Part shown: one piece after another, positions 36,990 to 46,586 of the stretch
Position numbering within the stretch: the first letter of the stretch is position 1
Layout of the letters: each line of letters begins with the position of its first letter
NCBI GenBank assembly: GCA_963840435.1
Contig: CAWIYY010000003.1
Span: forward strand, 620,001-684,000
DNA from: Bog-473 sp963840435
Lineage (GTDB): Bacteria > Actinomycetota > Acidimicrobiia > Acidimicrobiales > RAAP-2
Direction of reading: 5' to 3'
DNA length: 64,000 nt
Made by a program: the position numbers and the translations under genes
Notes under the pieces: generated by a model
Seen by the model: only the letters and a program-made list of their open reading frames with translations
What the model was told of the DNA's origin: nothing
Database searches by the model: none

Positions 36990-37189
36990 AGGGCAAGGAG
37001 GCCGACTGAAAACGGCCCCGAACGGCCACGTGCAACGAGGCGACGCTCCCGGCGCTGCGATGGAGTGGCGGCGTGGTTCACGGTCGAAGGCTCACTTCCT
37101 GCCGACCAGTCTTCCCGGCGCACCGTGCCATTGCGGCGCAATGGCCGTGCCGGACCCGGACCACCCGGATCGAGAACCGCTGCGTCGGC

Positions 37190-39287
37190 TCAATCAGCGG
37201 CGGCTGCGGCCGCCGCTGCGTGCGGCATGGCGTCCGCCACCAACCGCTCGTCGTCGGCCAGCGAGAGAATGGGCCAGGTCCTTCACCATCTCGATCACCT
37301 CTGGATGCTCCTCGGGATTCCACCCCTCGAGGAGCTCGGTGAGCCCGCTGCGCCGGGCTTCGGTCAGACGATCCATCGCCTCGGCCCCCAGGGGCGTCAC
37401 GTGGAGGTCGTGGTCGCCGTCCCGGCTCCGAGCCTCGACCATGCCGGCCTCCACCAGCCCCTCCACTCCCGGCGCGATCAACACGGGGTCGACCTTGAGC
37501 TGCCGGGCCAGGTCGGTCGTGGTGCAGGCCGGGTGCTCGGACAGCCGGTAGAGGAGCCAGACCGACGCGGCGGCAGGTCGACCCCGGCCCGGGTGGCCAG
37601 GGTCTGGTAAGTCGCCCCGGTTCTCCCGGGAGGACAACCGCTCGAGCGCCAGCTCGATCTCCTTGAGCGACGACCGGTTCATCCCGTGCGCCTGCCCGAG
37701 GTCCGACGTGCCCACCGTCTTGCGCAGCTCCGCATCGGGCAGCAGGAAGCTGAGGAGGAAAGCGAAGAAGGAGATGGGCACCGCCCACGAGGAACACGGT
37801 CTGGATGGCGTGGGTCACCACGGCGATGTACTGGTTGAAGAAGGCCAGTCCGGCGGCCGTCGACCGCGACCTCTGGAGCAGGGCCAGGTCGAGCGTCTGC
37901 GGGTTGAACGATCGCGGGGCCGACGGTGGGATCTTCACCGTCGAGGCCGCGAACGTGTGGTTGAACACGATGGCGTAGATGGCGCCGAAGACCGCCGTGC
38001 CGAACGAGCCGCCGATCATCCGGAAGAAGGTGGAGGCACTGGTAGCCACGCCCAGGTCCTCGTAGGAGGCGGCGTTCTGGACCGCCACCACCAGCACCCG
38101 CTGCAGATCAGGCCCATCCCCAGCCCGAACACCAACATGAAGAAGGCCAGCACCCAGGCGTTCGTCGAGGCGTCGATGGTCGACATCAAGAAGGCCCCGA
38201 GCGTCATTAGGGCGGTGCCCATGATCGGGAAGATCTTGTAGCGGCCCCAGCGGGTGACGAGGCGGCCGGAGCACCACCGATGCCCCGAGCATGCCCACCA
38301 TCAGCGGCAGGATGCGCAGGCCCGAGACGGTCGGGCTCACCAGCTTCACGTTCTGCATGAAGAGCGGCAGGAAGGTCAGTGCGCCGAACATGGCGAAGCC
38401 CATGACGAACCCGATGGAACTGGCCGCCGAGAACACCGGTTGCGGAAGAGCTTCATGGGGATCACCGGCTCCGCCGCCGCCAGCTCGACGAAGACGAAGG
38501 ACACGATCAGCAGGACGCCGATCCCTGCCGTCAGGTAGCTGGGCGTCGATCGCCACGGCCACGAGATCCCGCCCAGGCTCAAGAAGAGGATGAGCGACGT
38601 CACGCCACCGGTCAGGACGATGGTGCCGGCGTAGTCGATCTTGTGACGCACCTTGCGCAGGTGGCCGGGCAGCACCGCCTGGGTGACGAACAGGGCCAGG
38701 ATGCCGAAGGGCAGGTTGATGTAGAAGACCCAGCGCCACGTCAGGTAGGTGACGCAGAGGCCACCGATCAGCGGCCCGATGACCGTGGCCACCGCGAACA
38801 TGGCGCCGAAGAGCCCCATGTAGCGGCCGCGCTCGCGAGGCGAGACGACGTCGCCGATGATGGTCTGCGCGCCCACCATCAGGCCGCCGCCACCGAGTCC
38901 CTGCAGCGCCCGGAAGGCGATGAGCTCGGTCATGGTGTGGCTGAAGCCACACAGTGCCGAGCCGATGACGAAGATCACGATCGACGCCTGGAAGAAGACC
39001 TTGCGCCCGTACTGGTCGCCCAACTTGCCCCACAGGGGCGTCGACACCGTGGACGCCAGCAGGTAGGCGGTGACGACCCAGGCCAGGTGGGACCCGCCGT
39101 GCAGGTCGCCCACGATGGTGGGCAGCGCCGTCGACACAATGGTCTGGTCCAGCGCCGCCAGCAGCATGCCGAGCAGCAGCGCTCCGAGGATGAACCACAG
39201 CCGCCGCTTGGTGATCTTCTCGGCTACCGGGTCCTCCGGATCCGGGTTCTCCGCTGCGACGCTGACCCCCACCTCACCGTCTGCCAC
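37190..39287 (-). CDS. DHA2-type MFS drug exporter with C-terminal MarR-like domain (multiple frameshifts)
   Basis: Reconstructed about 690 residues. N-terminal half: ITKRRLWFILGALLLGMLLAALDQTIVSTALP, WGKLGDQYGRKVFF (motif A), RALQGLGGGGLMVGAQTI, ERGRYMGLFGAMFAVATVIGPLIGG (motif C). The frame changes near 38440, 38265, 38105 and 37780, but the transporter sequence continues in each new frame. After the last helix comes a winged-helix MarR-like tail (ALERLSSRENRG, WLLYRLSEHPACTTTDLARQLKVDP, GLVEAGMVEARSRDGD), with further changes near 37600, 37570 and 37265. GTG 39287 has GGGAGCGAG upstream. Confidence 0.85.
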
Positions 39288-39582
39288 GTCTCGCTCCCAT
39301 CGAAATGCGCTGCTCTCCCCGCCCCATTATGGGTGCCCACCGCCCGACTCCGCCCGGACCCCTCCCGGCGGCCACCTTCGGATGGGTCCAGGTCACCCGG
39401 CTCGCACCCGTCCGTCCGTCACCCCGCGGGCCCCCGGGACGACCCACGCTACGGTCCCCGCGGCAGATGCAGGTTGGTGGAAGGGCGTCGCGGCGTCGTG
39501 CCCGATCGGCGACCGCGCTCGCGGTCCGCACCACCGGCGAGCGAGAAACAGATCACGAACCGAGAACCAGGAAGGCCCACTC

Positions 39583-40548
39583 ATGCGCACCCGACTCACC
39601 GAGCTGCTCGGGATCGAGCACCCCGTCATGCTGGCCGGCATGGGCGGCGTCGCCTACGGCGAGCTCGCCGCCGCCGTCTCCGCCGCGGGGGGCTTCGGCT
39701 GTCTGGGTGCCTCCACCATGGGCAACGAGACGATGGTGGCCGAAATGGCCACGGTCCGGGCGGCCACCGACCAGCCCTTCGGCGTCGATCTGCTCACCGC
39801 CATGCCGGGCGGGATGACCGAACAGGTCGAGATGATCATCGCGGGCGGTGCCTCGGCCTTCGTGGCCGGACTCGGCGTGCCGACCGAGGTCGTCGATCTC
39901 TGCCACGACCACGGTCTGATCGTGGTGAGCATGTGCGGCAAGGTCGACCACGCGCGGCGCGCCGTGGAGGCGGGCTGCGACCTGGTCGTGGCCCAGGGCA
40001 CCGAGGCCGGCGGGCATACCGGGCAGGTGGCCTCGCTGCCCCTGGTTCCCCAGATCGTCGACGCCGTCGGGACCCGCGTCCCGGTGGTGGCGGCCGGCGG
40101 CATCTTCGACGGGCGCGGCCTGGCCGCGGCCCTGGCGCTCGGGGCCGACGGCATCTGGGTCGGCACGCGCTTCATCGCCACCCCCGAAGCGCGAGGCGTC
40201 CTCGGGTACAAGGAGAAGCTGCTCTCGAGCCACGAGGACGAGACGACGGTCAGCCGCGCCTATTCGGGTAAGACGATGCGCGTCGTCCGCAACACGTATA
40301 CCGACTACTACGACGCCCATCCCACCGAGCTCAAGAAGTTCCCCGAACAGCTCGGCATCTCGTACGGCAACGGGACCATGCACCTGGGCGGGAACTCCTT
40401 CACCGAAGGGGTCGACGTCGACCGCGAGTGCTACCCGGCTGGGCAGGGTGTCGGTGCCATTGCCGAACTGGTGCCGGCAGGCGAACTGGTGCGCCGGTTC
40501 GTGGCCGAGGCCGAGGCCGCGCTCGACACGCTGGCCGCCCTGCGCTGA
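39583..40548 (+). CDS. Nitronate monooxygenase family FMN enzyme
   Basis: 321 residues. TIM-barrel FMN enzyme: IEHPVMLAGMGGVAYGELAAAVSAAGGFG at the N-terminus, the FMN phosphate motifs (VVAQGTEAGGHTGQ with the catalytic His, PVVAAGGIFDGRGLAAALALGADGIWVGTRFIA). Oxidises nitroalkanes or related substrates; FabK-type enoyl reductases are related, but the catalytic His and GGHTG motif fit nitronate monooxygenase. ATG 39583 follows AGGAAGG. The 295 bases upstream contain no gene I can support. Confidence 0.87.
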   Translation: MRTRLTELLGIEHPVMLAGMGGVAYGELAAAVSAAGGFGCLGASTMGNETMVAEMATVRAATDQPFGVDLLTAMPGGMTEQVEMIIAGGASAFVAGLGVPTEVVDLCHDHGLIVVSMCGKVDHARRAVEAGCDLVVAQGTEAGGHTGQVASLPLVPQIVDAVGTRVPVVAAGGIFDGRGLAAALALGADGIWVGTRFIATPEARGVLGYKEKLLSSHEDETTVSRAYSGKTMRVVRNTYTDYYDAHPTELKKFPEQLGISYGNGTMHLGGNSFTEGVDVDRECYPAGQGVGAIAELVPAGELVRRFVAEAEAALDTLAALR

Positions 40549-40555
40549 GGGCCTC

Positions 40556-40576
40556 GCGGTCGGAGTGAGCGACCGC
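40556..40576. terminator. Hairpin between convergent genes
   Basis: A perfect 7-base stem (GCGGTCG / CGACCGC) with a 7-base loop sits between the stops of the nitronate monooxygenase gene and msrA. There is no T-run on either strand, so it could be a weak or bidirectional termination aid. Confidence 0.4.
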
Positions 40577-40600
40577 CCCGCGCAGCTTGCGTCGCACTGA

Positions 40601-41249
40601 TCAGACCCCGGGCAGGCCGACCGGACAGGACACGCCGGTGCCACCCAGGCCGCAGTAGCCGCCGGGGTTGGCCTTCAGGTACTGCTGGTGGGACCGCTCC
40701 GCGTAGTAGAACTCCCCCGCCGGCCGATCTCGGTCGTGATCGTGCCGTAACCCGCCTCGGACAGCGACTCCTGAAAACCCGCCTCGACCGCCGCGGCCAC
40801 CTGCGCCTGCTCGGGGGTCGTGGTGTAGATGGCGGAGCGGTACTGGGTGCCGACGTCGTTGCCCTGGCGCATCCCCTGCGTGGGGTCGTGGCCCTCGAAG
40901 AAGCGCGGACCAACTTCTCGTAGCTGATCTCCGCCGGGTCGAAGACCACGAGCACCACTTCGGCGTGGCCGGTCCGGCCGCCGCACACCTCCCGGTAGGT
41001 CGGGTTGGGAGTGAAGCCGCCGGCGTAGCCGACTGCTGTGGTGTAGACGCCCCGCAGCGTCCAGAACATGCGCTCGGCCCCCCAGAAGCAACCCATTCCG
41101 AAGACGGCCCGCTCCACGCCCGGCGGGAACGGTGGGGTGATCGTCGTGCCGAGGACGAGATGGGGCCGCGACCGGCATCACTCGTCCCGACCGGGGAGGG
41201 CCTTCTCGGCCGCGACCATCTGCTTCTTGTGCGAGGTGGACAGTCCCAT
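40601..41249 (-). CDS. msrA: Peptide methionine sulfoxide reductase MsrA (several frameshifts)
   Basis: Reduces S-methionine sulfoxide in proteins and free form. Reconstructed parts: MGLSTSHKKQMVAAEKALPGRDE (ATG 41249 with GGAGG), HLVLGTTITPPFPPGVERAVFGMGCFWGAERMFW with the catalytic Cys of GCFWGAE, YREVCGGRTGHAEVVLVVFDP, EGHDPTQGMRQGNDVGTQYRSAIY and FYYAERSHQQYLKANPGGYCG, GLGGTGVSCP. The frame changes near 41180, 40912 and 40725. The long N-terminal extension and C-terminal Cys pair are as in actinobacterial and proteobacterial MsrA. Confidence 0.88.
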
Positions 41250-41378
41250 GGCGCCTCCGCTCGTGATCGGCTGCCTCAGTATGGGCAGCGCCACCCGATC
41301 CTCGTGCAGGTGCCGGCAAATCGTTCCTGGTCGAGACGCTTTTTTGGCCATTTGGCGTATTTTGTCCATCGAAGCCTG

Positions 41379-41394
41379 TAACGATATATCATTA
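41379..41394. promoter_or_regulatory. Near-perfect palindrome upstream of the ferredoxin-PadR operon
   Basis: TAAcGATATATCaTTA, matching its own reverse complement at 14 of 16 positions, in the middle of the only markedly A+T-rich stretch here and 56 bases upstream of the ferredoxin start. PadR-family regulators bind A+T-rich palindromes in their own promoters, so this is the likely operator of the His-rich PadR (inference). Confidence 0.6.
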
Positions 41395-41449
41395 GCTATC
41401 AGTAGATCGGTGCTGGCGACGGGGCCCACGAGCCAGGAGGAGATTGTCG

Positions 41450-41848
41450 ATGGAGACGAACCAAGGACAGTCCGCCCCCTTCGGCGACGAGCCGGTCCCG
41501 GCCGCAGCGGCACGGCGGACCAACCCGGCCAAGGTGCAGAAGGCTCGGGCCAACCCGGACCGCCCCGGCGAGAAGTGCCGGGCCGAACCCGGGACCTGGG
41601 TCCCGGCGATCGACCTGACCCGCTGCGAGGGCAAGCGCGACTGCACCGAGGTCTGTCCCTACGACGTGTTCGAGGTCACCCGGATGTCTGACGCCGACTT
41701 CGCGTCGCTGAGCGTCATCGGGAAGGTGCGCAGCGTGGCCCACCAGCGACAGACCGCCTACGCGGTGCGGGCGCAGGCCTGCCATGCCTGCGGGCTCTGT
41801 GTCGTGGCCTGCCCCGAGCAGGCCATCACGTTGGTGCCGGTCCACTGA
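41450..41848 (+). CDS. Ferredoxin (dicluster, possibly 7Fe type)
   Basis: 132 residues. Two cluster motifs: the first reads CEGKRDCTEVCP, with Lys where a second Cys is usual, and the second is a complete CHACGLCVVACP. The missing Cys suggests a [3Fe-4S] plus [4Fe-4S] protein, as in FdxA-type ferredoxins (inference). The spacer between motifs is long (about 45 residues, SDADFASLSVIGKVRSVAHQ). N-terminus is Ala/Pro-rich. ATG 41450 follows GGAGGAGA. First gene of an operon with a PadR regulator and an ABC exporter. Confidence 0.9.
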   Translation: METNQGQSAPFGDEPVPAAAARRTNPAKVQKARANPDRPGEKCRAEPGTWVPAIDLTRCEGKRDCTEVCPYDVFEVTRMSDADFASLSVIGKVRSVAHQRQTAYAVRAQACHACGLCVVACPEQAITLVPVH

Positions 41849-41912
41849 TTCGGAGCGCGTCAGCGCGGCTCAGCAACATCAACATCTTCTCGTACGGAAA
41901 GGAACACCCACC

Positions 41913-42493
41913 ATGGGAAATGGACATTCAACGATCACGATCACGAACACACGCACGATCACGACAGCCCGCACGGTCACATCCATGACCACCGGCACGA
42001 GCACTTCGGGCGGGGCATGCGGGGCGGCCCTCGTGGCCGGGGCCGCTGGGCCGCCGAACGCGGCGGCTGGGGCGGCGGACGCCGCATGCGCCGGGGCGAC
42101 ATCCGCCGGGTCATTTTGGCCGCCCTGCGTGAAGAGCCGGCCCACGGCTACGAGGTCATGCGCCGCCTGGAAGACATGAGCGGAGGACTGTGGCGGCCCT
42201 CCCCGGTTCGGTCTACCCGCACCTGCCCTGCTCGAGCACGAGGGTCGTCGAGTCCTACGACGTCGACGGCAACCGCACGTACAAGCTCACCGACGCCGGG
42301 AAGGGAGGAAGCCGCAGGCCGCCTGCCCGTCCAGGAGGACAGCTCGGTGGACCAGGTCCGTGACCTGCCGGATGGGGCAACTCATGCAAGCGGCCAAGCA
42401 GCTCTCCGGAGTCGGTGAGCGAGCAGATCGGGCGGGGCTCGCGTGATCCAGAAGGCCCGCAAGGAGATTTACCGGATCCTGGCCGAGGACTGA
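41913..42493 (+). CDS. PadR family regulator with His-rich N-terminus (several frameshifts)
   Basis: Reconstructed about 190 residues. After a frame change near 41928 the N-terminus reads NDHDHEHTHDHDSPHGHIH and DHRHEHFGRGMRGG, an extended His/Asp metal-binding-like tail. Then comes the PadR winged helix: RRGDIRRVILAALREEPAHGYEVMRRLEDMSGGLWRPSPGSVYP and VESYDVDGNRTYKLTDAG. The C-terminus (VIQKARKEIYRILAED) ends at 42493, in another frame. ATG 41913 has GGAAAGGA upstream. A metal-responsive PadR that controls the downstream exporter is plausible. Confidence 0.8.
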
Positions 42494-42533
42494 GGGCCGG
42501 CGGCCGGCGCGCCGGTACTGTGCACTTGCGCCT

Positions 42534-43528
42534 ATGACCACCACGACCGCCTCGCCGCGTCGGAGTGCCAGCCCCTCGAGGCGGGGGCGACCATCATCGA
42601 AACCATCGACCTGACCAAGCAGTATCCAGGGACTGACTTCAAGGCCGTCGACGGCTCACCTGCAGCGTGGGGACCGGGGAGGTCTTCGGCCTCCTCGGTC
42701 CCAACGGTGCCGGCAAGACCACCACGGTCGGCGTGCTGACCACGCGGGTCATCCCGACCGGTGGCCAGGCCTTCGTCGGTGGTATCGACGTGGTCAAGCA
42801 TCCGACGCTTGGCCAAGCAGATCATCGGGGTGGTGTCGCAGCAGAACACGCTGGACCGCCAACTCACACCCTGGGAGAACCTCTACTTCCACGGCCGGCT
42901 GTTCGGCATGGGGGTCAGGGAGTGCAAGCAGACGGCCGACGATCTGCTGGAGCGGTTCCAGCTGACTCGCTTCGCCAAGGCTTCGGTCTACGCCCTCTCG
43001 GGCGGCATGGCCCAGCGGCTCATGGTGGCCCGGTCCATCTTCCACCGGCCGGCCGTGCTTTTCCTCGACGAGCCGACGGCGGGACTCGACCCACAGGGCC
43101 GGCTGGCCCTGTGGGAACTGCTGCGCAGCCTCAACGCCGACGGGCAGACCATCATGCTGACCACCCACTACATGGAAGAGGCCGATCAGCTCTGTAACCG
43201 CCTGGCCATCGTGGACCACGGCAAGATCCTGGCCCTCGACACGCCGGCCGCCCTCAAGCGAAGCGTCGGGGCCGACACCATCGTCACCGTCAAGGCGGGC
43301 GGCGATCCCGACCGCTGGCCGCGTGCTTCACCGGCGGGTGGAAGGGGTCACCGGAACCCGGGCGGTCGACGGTGGGATCGAGCTGCACGTGAAGGGCGGC
43401 GACCGCCTGGTGCCCCGGGTCGTCGAAGCCTCCGAAGCCGGGGGCTTCTCGCTGGCCGACCTCAACGTGAGGAGCCGACCCTCGAGACCGTCTTCATCAG
43501 CCTGACCGGAAAGGAGTTGCGCGACTGA
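42534..43528 (+). CDS. ABC transporter ATP-binding protein (several frameshifts)
   Basis: Reconstructed about 330 residues. Domains in order: IIETIDLTKQYPGTDFKAVDG, Walker A GPNGAGKTTT, Q-loop (IIGVVSQQNTLDRQLT), LSGGM signature, Walker B LFLDEPTAGLD, and the H-loop TTHYMEEADQLCNR. The C-terminal extension (VEGVTGTRAVDGGIELHVKGGDRLV...LETVFISLTG) is that of drug/ABC-2 exporter ATPases such as DrrA/NodI. Frame changes near 42590, 42655, 42810, 43315 and 43470. Stop overlaps the permease start (TGATG). Confidence 0.88.
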
Positions 43529-44427
43529 TGGCCACCACCACCGTTGTCGCCCCGACCACCTTCGGCGACCCCTCGTCGCACGTCTCACTCACCCCGACCC
43601 GCTCGGCCACCCGGGCCAGCTGGCTGTCGCTGAAGGCGCTGATCGTCCGCGACCTGGTGGTGCTGCGCAAGCACCTGGTCGAGTTCGTCATCCGGACCCT
43701 GGTGCAGCCGTTCCTGCTGTGCTTCGTCTTCCTCTACGTCTTCCCCAAGATCGGCCAGGGCATCGGCACCTCCAGCGTCCCCGGCGCCGAGTCGGCCTTC
43801 GCCACCGTGCTGGTCCCCGGCGTGGTCGGCCTGTCGATCATGTTCCAGGGCATCCAGGCCGTGGCCATGCAGCTGGCCCAGGAGTTCGGCTTCACCCGCG
43901 AGATCGAGGACCGGGTGCAAGCCCCGTGCCCCATCTGGCTGGTGGCCATCTCCAAGGTGATCTCCGGCGGGGCGCAGGGGCTGATCTCGGCCATCCTCGT
44001 GCTGCCGATCGCCGCCGTGGTGCACGCCGGCGGCGTCGAAGCCCACATCAACCTGCACTGGCTGTTCATCCTGACCATCGTCCCGCTGTCCGCGTTGACC
44101 ATGACCTCACTGGGCCTGTTGCTGGGCACCAGCTTCGAGCCGCGCAACTTGGGACTGATGTTCGGCTTCATCGTGCTGCCCATCACCTTCCTGGGCGGGA
44201 CCTACTACCAGTGGACCCGACTGGCCCCGGTGAAGTTGGGTGCCTGGCACTGGCTGCAGACGGTGGTGCTGATCAATCCGCTGATCTACGTCAACGACGG
44301 CATGCGAGCGGCCTTCACCAATTCGTCGCACATGCACCTCTACGTGATCTACCCGGCGCTGATCGGCTTCAGCGTGCTCTTCCTGTCGCTGGGCCTGCGC
44401 AACTTCCGGCGCAAGATGCTGGCCTGA
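43528..44427 (+). CDS. ABC-2 type transporter permease
   Basis: 299 residues, intact. About six membrane segments (LVQPFLLCFVFLYVFPKIG, ATVLVPGVVGLSIMFQGIQAV, GLISAILVLPIAAVV, WLFILTIVPLSALTMTSLGLLLGT, LGLMFGFIVLPITFLGGTYYQW, LYVIYPALIGFSVLFLSLGLR). It is the ABC2_membrane/NodJ-DrrB type partner of the ATPase. Substrate unknown; operon position suggests export under the control of the His-rich PadR. Confidence 0.9.
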   Translation: MATTTVVAPTTFGDPSSHVSLTPTRSATRASWLSLKALIVRDLVVLRKHLVEFVIRTLVQPFLLCFVFLYVFPKIGQGIGTSSVPGAESAFATVLVPGVVGLSIMFQGIQAVAMQLAQEFGFTREIEDRVQAPCPIWLVAISKVISGGAQGLISAILVLPIAAVVHAGGVEAHINLHWLFILTIVPLSALTMTSLGLLLGTSFEPRNLGLMFGFIVLPITFLGGTYYQWTRLAPVKLGAWHWLQTVVLINPLIYVNDGMRAAFTNSSHMHLYVIYPALIGFSVLFLSLGLRNFRRKMLA

Positions 44428-44480
44428 AGCGATCGTCGGGTACCCGCCCATCGGAGCCACACCGGTGAGCCCGCCGGTAA

Positions 44481-45177
44481 TCAGAGGACGAGAAACACAT
44501 CCTTCTCCGCCCGCTGGCGCCGCGTGAAGGCCTCTGTGAGTACGGGGAGGTCACCGGCACGGGCGCGTGCCGGCTCCGAGGCAGACGTCAAGGCAGATTC
44601 CCCATGGTGTCCGGGGGCGGACCGGCCACGATCATGCCGGCGACGCTGCACGCCACGTCGTCGCCGTGCACGACGATTTCGAGCATCCGGGTCCGGAGGT
44701 ACTCCCCGAGCGGCACCTGCCTCCGGGCACCCGGACCACCGAGACGGGCCGCGCCGCCGAGACGTAGGTCAGCAGTTCGACCAGTTCGTCGCGCGCCGTG
44801 GTGCAGGCGCCATTGACGATCTCGGGACCCGTTTGGGCGAAGGCCTCAGCGGCCGCACGGAGGGAGGCCGAAAGGAGTCGTCGCCATCGGAACCTCGATC
44901 CGATTCGGTCCGAAGTACTCCAGCGTCGTGACGGTACGCAGCCCGACCGGCTCGACGTTCTTGAGCAGCTGTTCGAGCCACAGCACGCTGTGGACCGCGT
45001 GCGACGCCACGCCGCCGACGGTGTAGCCGGCGATGGCGCTCGGCTCCTGCCAGGCGCCGGCCACCTCGGCCCGGCCCATCGCCCGCGTAGCCAGTCCACA
45101 GCGCCCAAATAGGCGTCAACCACCTCCAGGGACAACGGATCCCGTTCACGCAGAACAACGTAGCCACGGACAGGCAT
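44481..45177 (-). CDS. Mycothiol-dependent maleylpyruvate-isomerase (DinB-fold) family protein (several frameshifts)
   Basis: Reconstructed about 230 residues. Visible pieces: PLSLEVVDAYLGAVDWL, MGRAEVAGAWQEPSAIAGYTVGGVASHAVHSVLWLEQLL, SLRAAAEAFAQTGPEIVNGACTTARDELVELLTY and RMLEIVVHGDDVACSVAG, which is the MDMPI N-terminal DinB-like fold; the metal His residues (ASHAVHS, VHGDD) are kept. Frame changes occur near 45098, 44885, 44700 and 44600. Such proteins are often mycothiol-linked. Divergent from egtB, a second thiol pathway. Confidence 0.7.
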
Positions 45178-45312
45178 GCTCGCTACCTGGCCTTTGCGTG
45201 AGTCTGCGGGGAACGCGCTTCGTTGTCAGACCCCCTGGGTAGGGTGATCCGAACCGCGTCGGCCGTGTGCTCAGCCGCCCCGGTCGGAGTGAGGGGCGAA
45301 GGGACGGGACTC

Positions 45313-46582
45313 ATGAGGAAGAGTGGTCCACTTTCGTCGTCTGACCTCCAGGACGCGTACGGCGAGGTTCGACGCACGACCGAGCGTCTGGCGTCCGTGC
45401 TCGACGCGGAAGACCAGACCGTCCAGACGATGGCCGACGTCAGCCCGACGAAGTGGCACCCGGCCCACATGACGTGGTTCTTCGAGACCTTCGTCCTCGG
45501 CAGCCACGCCCCGAGCTACCGCCAGTACAACGAGGCGTTCGCCTACATTTTCAACCGTATACGAGACGGTCGGGGCCCGCCATCCGCGTCCCGATCGGGG
45601 CCAGCTGTCGCGGTCCGGCATCGAGGAGATCGCCCGTTACCGCGCCCACGTCGATCGGGCGATGGCTTCGTTGTTCGATGAGCTCGACCAGCCGGGTCTC
45701 CCCGAACTGATCACCCTCGGTCTGCACCATGAGGAGCAGCACCAAGAGCTGTTGCTCATGGACATCAAGCACGTGCTCTCGAAGAACCCGCTGCACCCGG
45801 CGTACGTGGATATCGCGCCGACCCCCGCCGCCACCCACCCACCGAAGGCCGGCTGGCTCGAGCACGACGGCGGTCCGGTCGAAGTCGGTCACCGTGGCGA
45901 CGGGTTCGGTTTCGACAATGAGTTCCCGGTGCACACAGTGCACCTGACCCCGTTCGGCCTGGCCGATCGACCGGTGACGTGTGGAGAGTGGCTCTCGTTC
46001 ATGGAGGACGACGGCTACATCCGTCCGGAGTTCTGGCTCTCGGACGGGTGGTCGGTAGTCAACGCTCGGCAGTGGGACGCACCGCTCTATTGGACTCGCG
46101 ATCCGACCAGCCCGACCAGTGGCTGCAGTTCACGCTCTCGGGGTTGCGTCCGGTCGACCCCGACGAGCCGTCTGTCACGTGAGTTACTACGAGGCCGACG
46201 CCTTCGCCCACTGGACTGGGATGCGGCTGCCCACGGAGTCCGAGTGGGAGACCATTGCTCTGACTCACGGCGGAGGGTACGAACTTCCTCCGCGGTGGAC
46301 GTCCCTCGACCAGCCCCCCACATCCGCGGCCCGTCGTCGCGGACAACGGGATGTTCGGCGACACGTGGGAGTGGACGTCGTGCGCCTACTCGCCCTACCC
46401 GGGGTTCCGCGCGGCGCCCGGTGCCGTCGGTGAGTACAACGGAAAGTTCATGGTGAGCCAGTACGTCCTCCGCGGCGGTTGCTGCGCGACGCCGACCGGA
46501 ACGTGCGTCCCACCTATCGCAACTTCTTTCCCCCGGTGCCCGCTGGGCCTTCAGCGGCGTCCGGCTGGCCCAGGATCCCTGA
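45313..46582 (+). CDS. egtB: Ergothioneine sulfoxide synthase EgtB (six frameshifts)
   Basis: Non-haem iron enzyme joining a thiol donor (gamma-glutamylcysteine or cysteine) to hercynine with O2. N-terminal DinB-like domain with the iron ligands: WHPAHMTWFFETFVLG and HHEEQHQELLLMDIKH (HxxxH). The C-terminal formylglycine-generating-enzyme-like domain is visible (EFPVHTVHLTPFGLADRPVTCGEWLSFMEDDGY, VCHVSYYEADAFAHWTGMRLPTESEWE, GDTWEWTSCAYSPYPGF, RWAFSGVRLAQ). Frame changes near 45575, 46105, 46172, 46325, 46480 and 46545. Stop lies 4 bases before egtD. The EgtC amidotransferase, needed if gamma-glutamylcysteine is the donor, is not seen. Confidence 0.88.
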
Positions 46583-46586
46583 CGGC

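Noticed and set aside
34350..46582. Interpreting the split genes as pseudogenes or programmed frameshifts
   Set aside because: Motifs continue intact across frames, events are many and scattered, and no slippery-site pattern repeats; sequence error is simpler.
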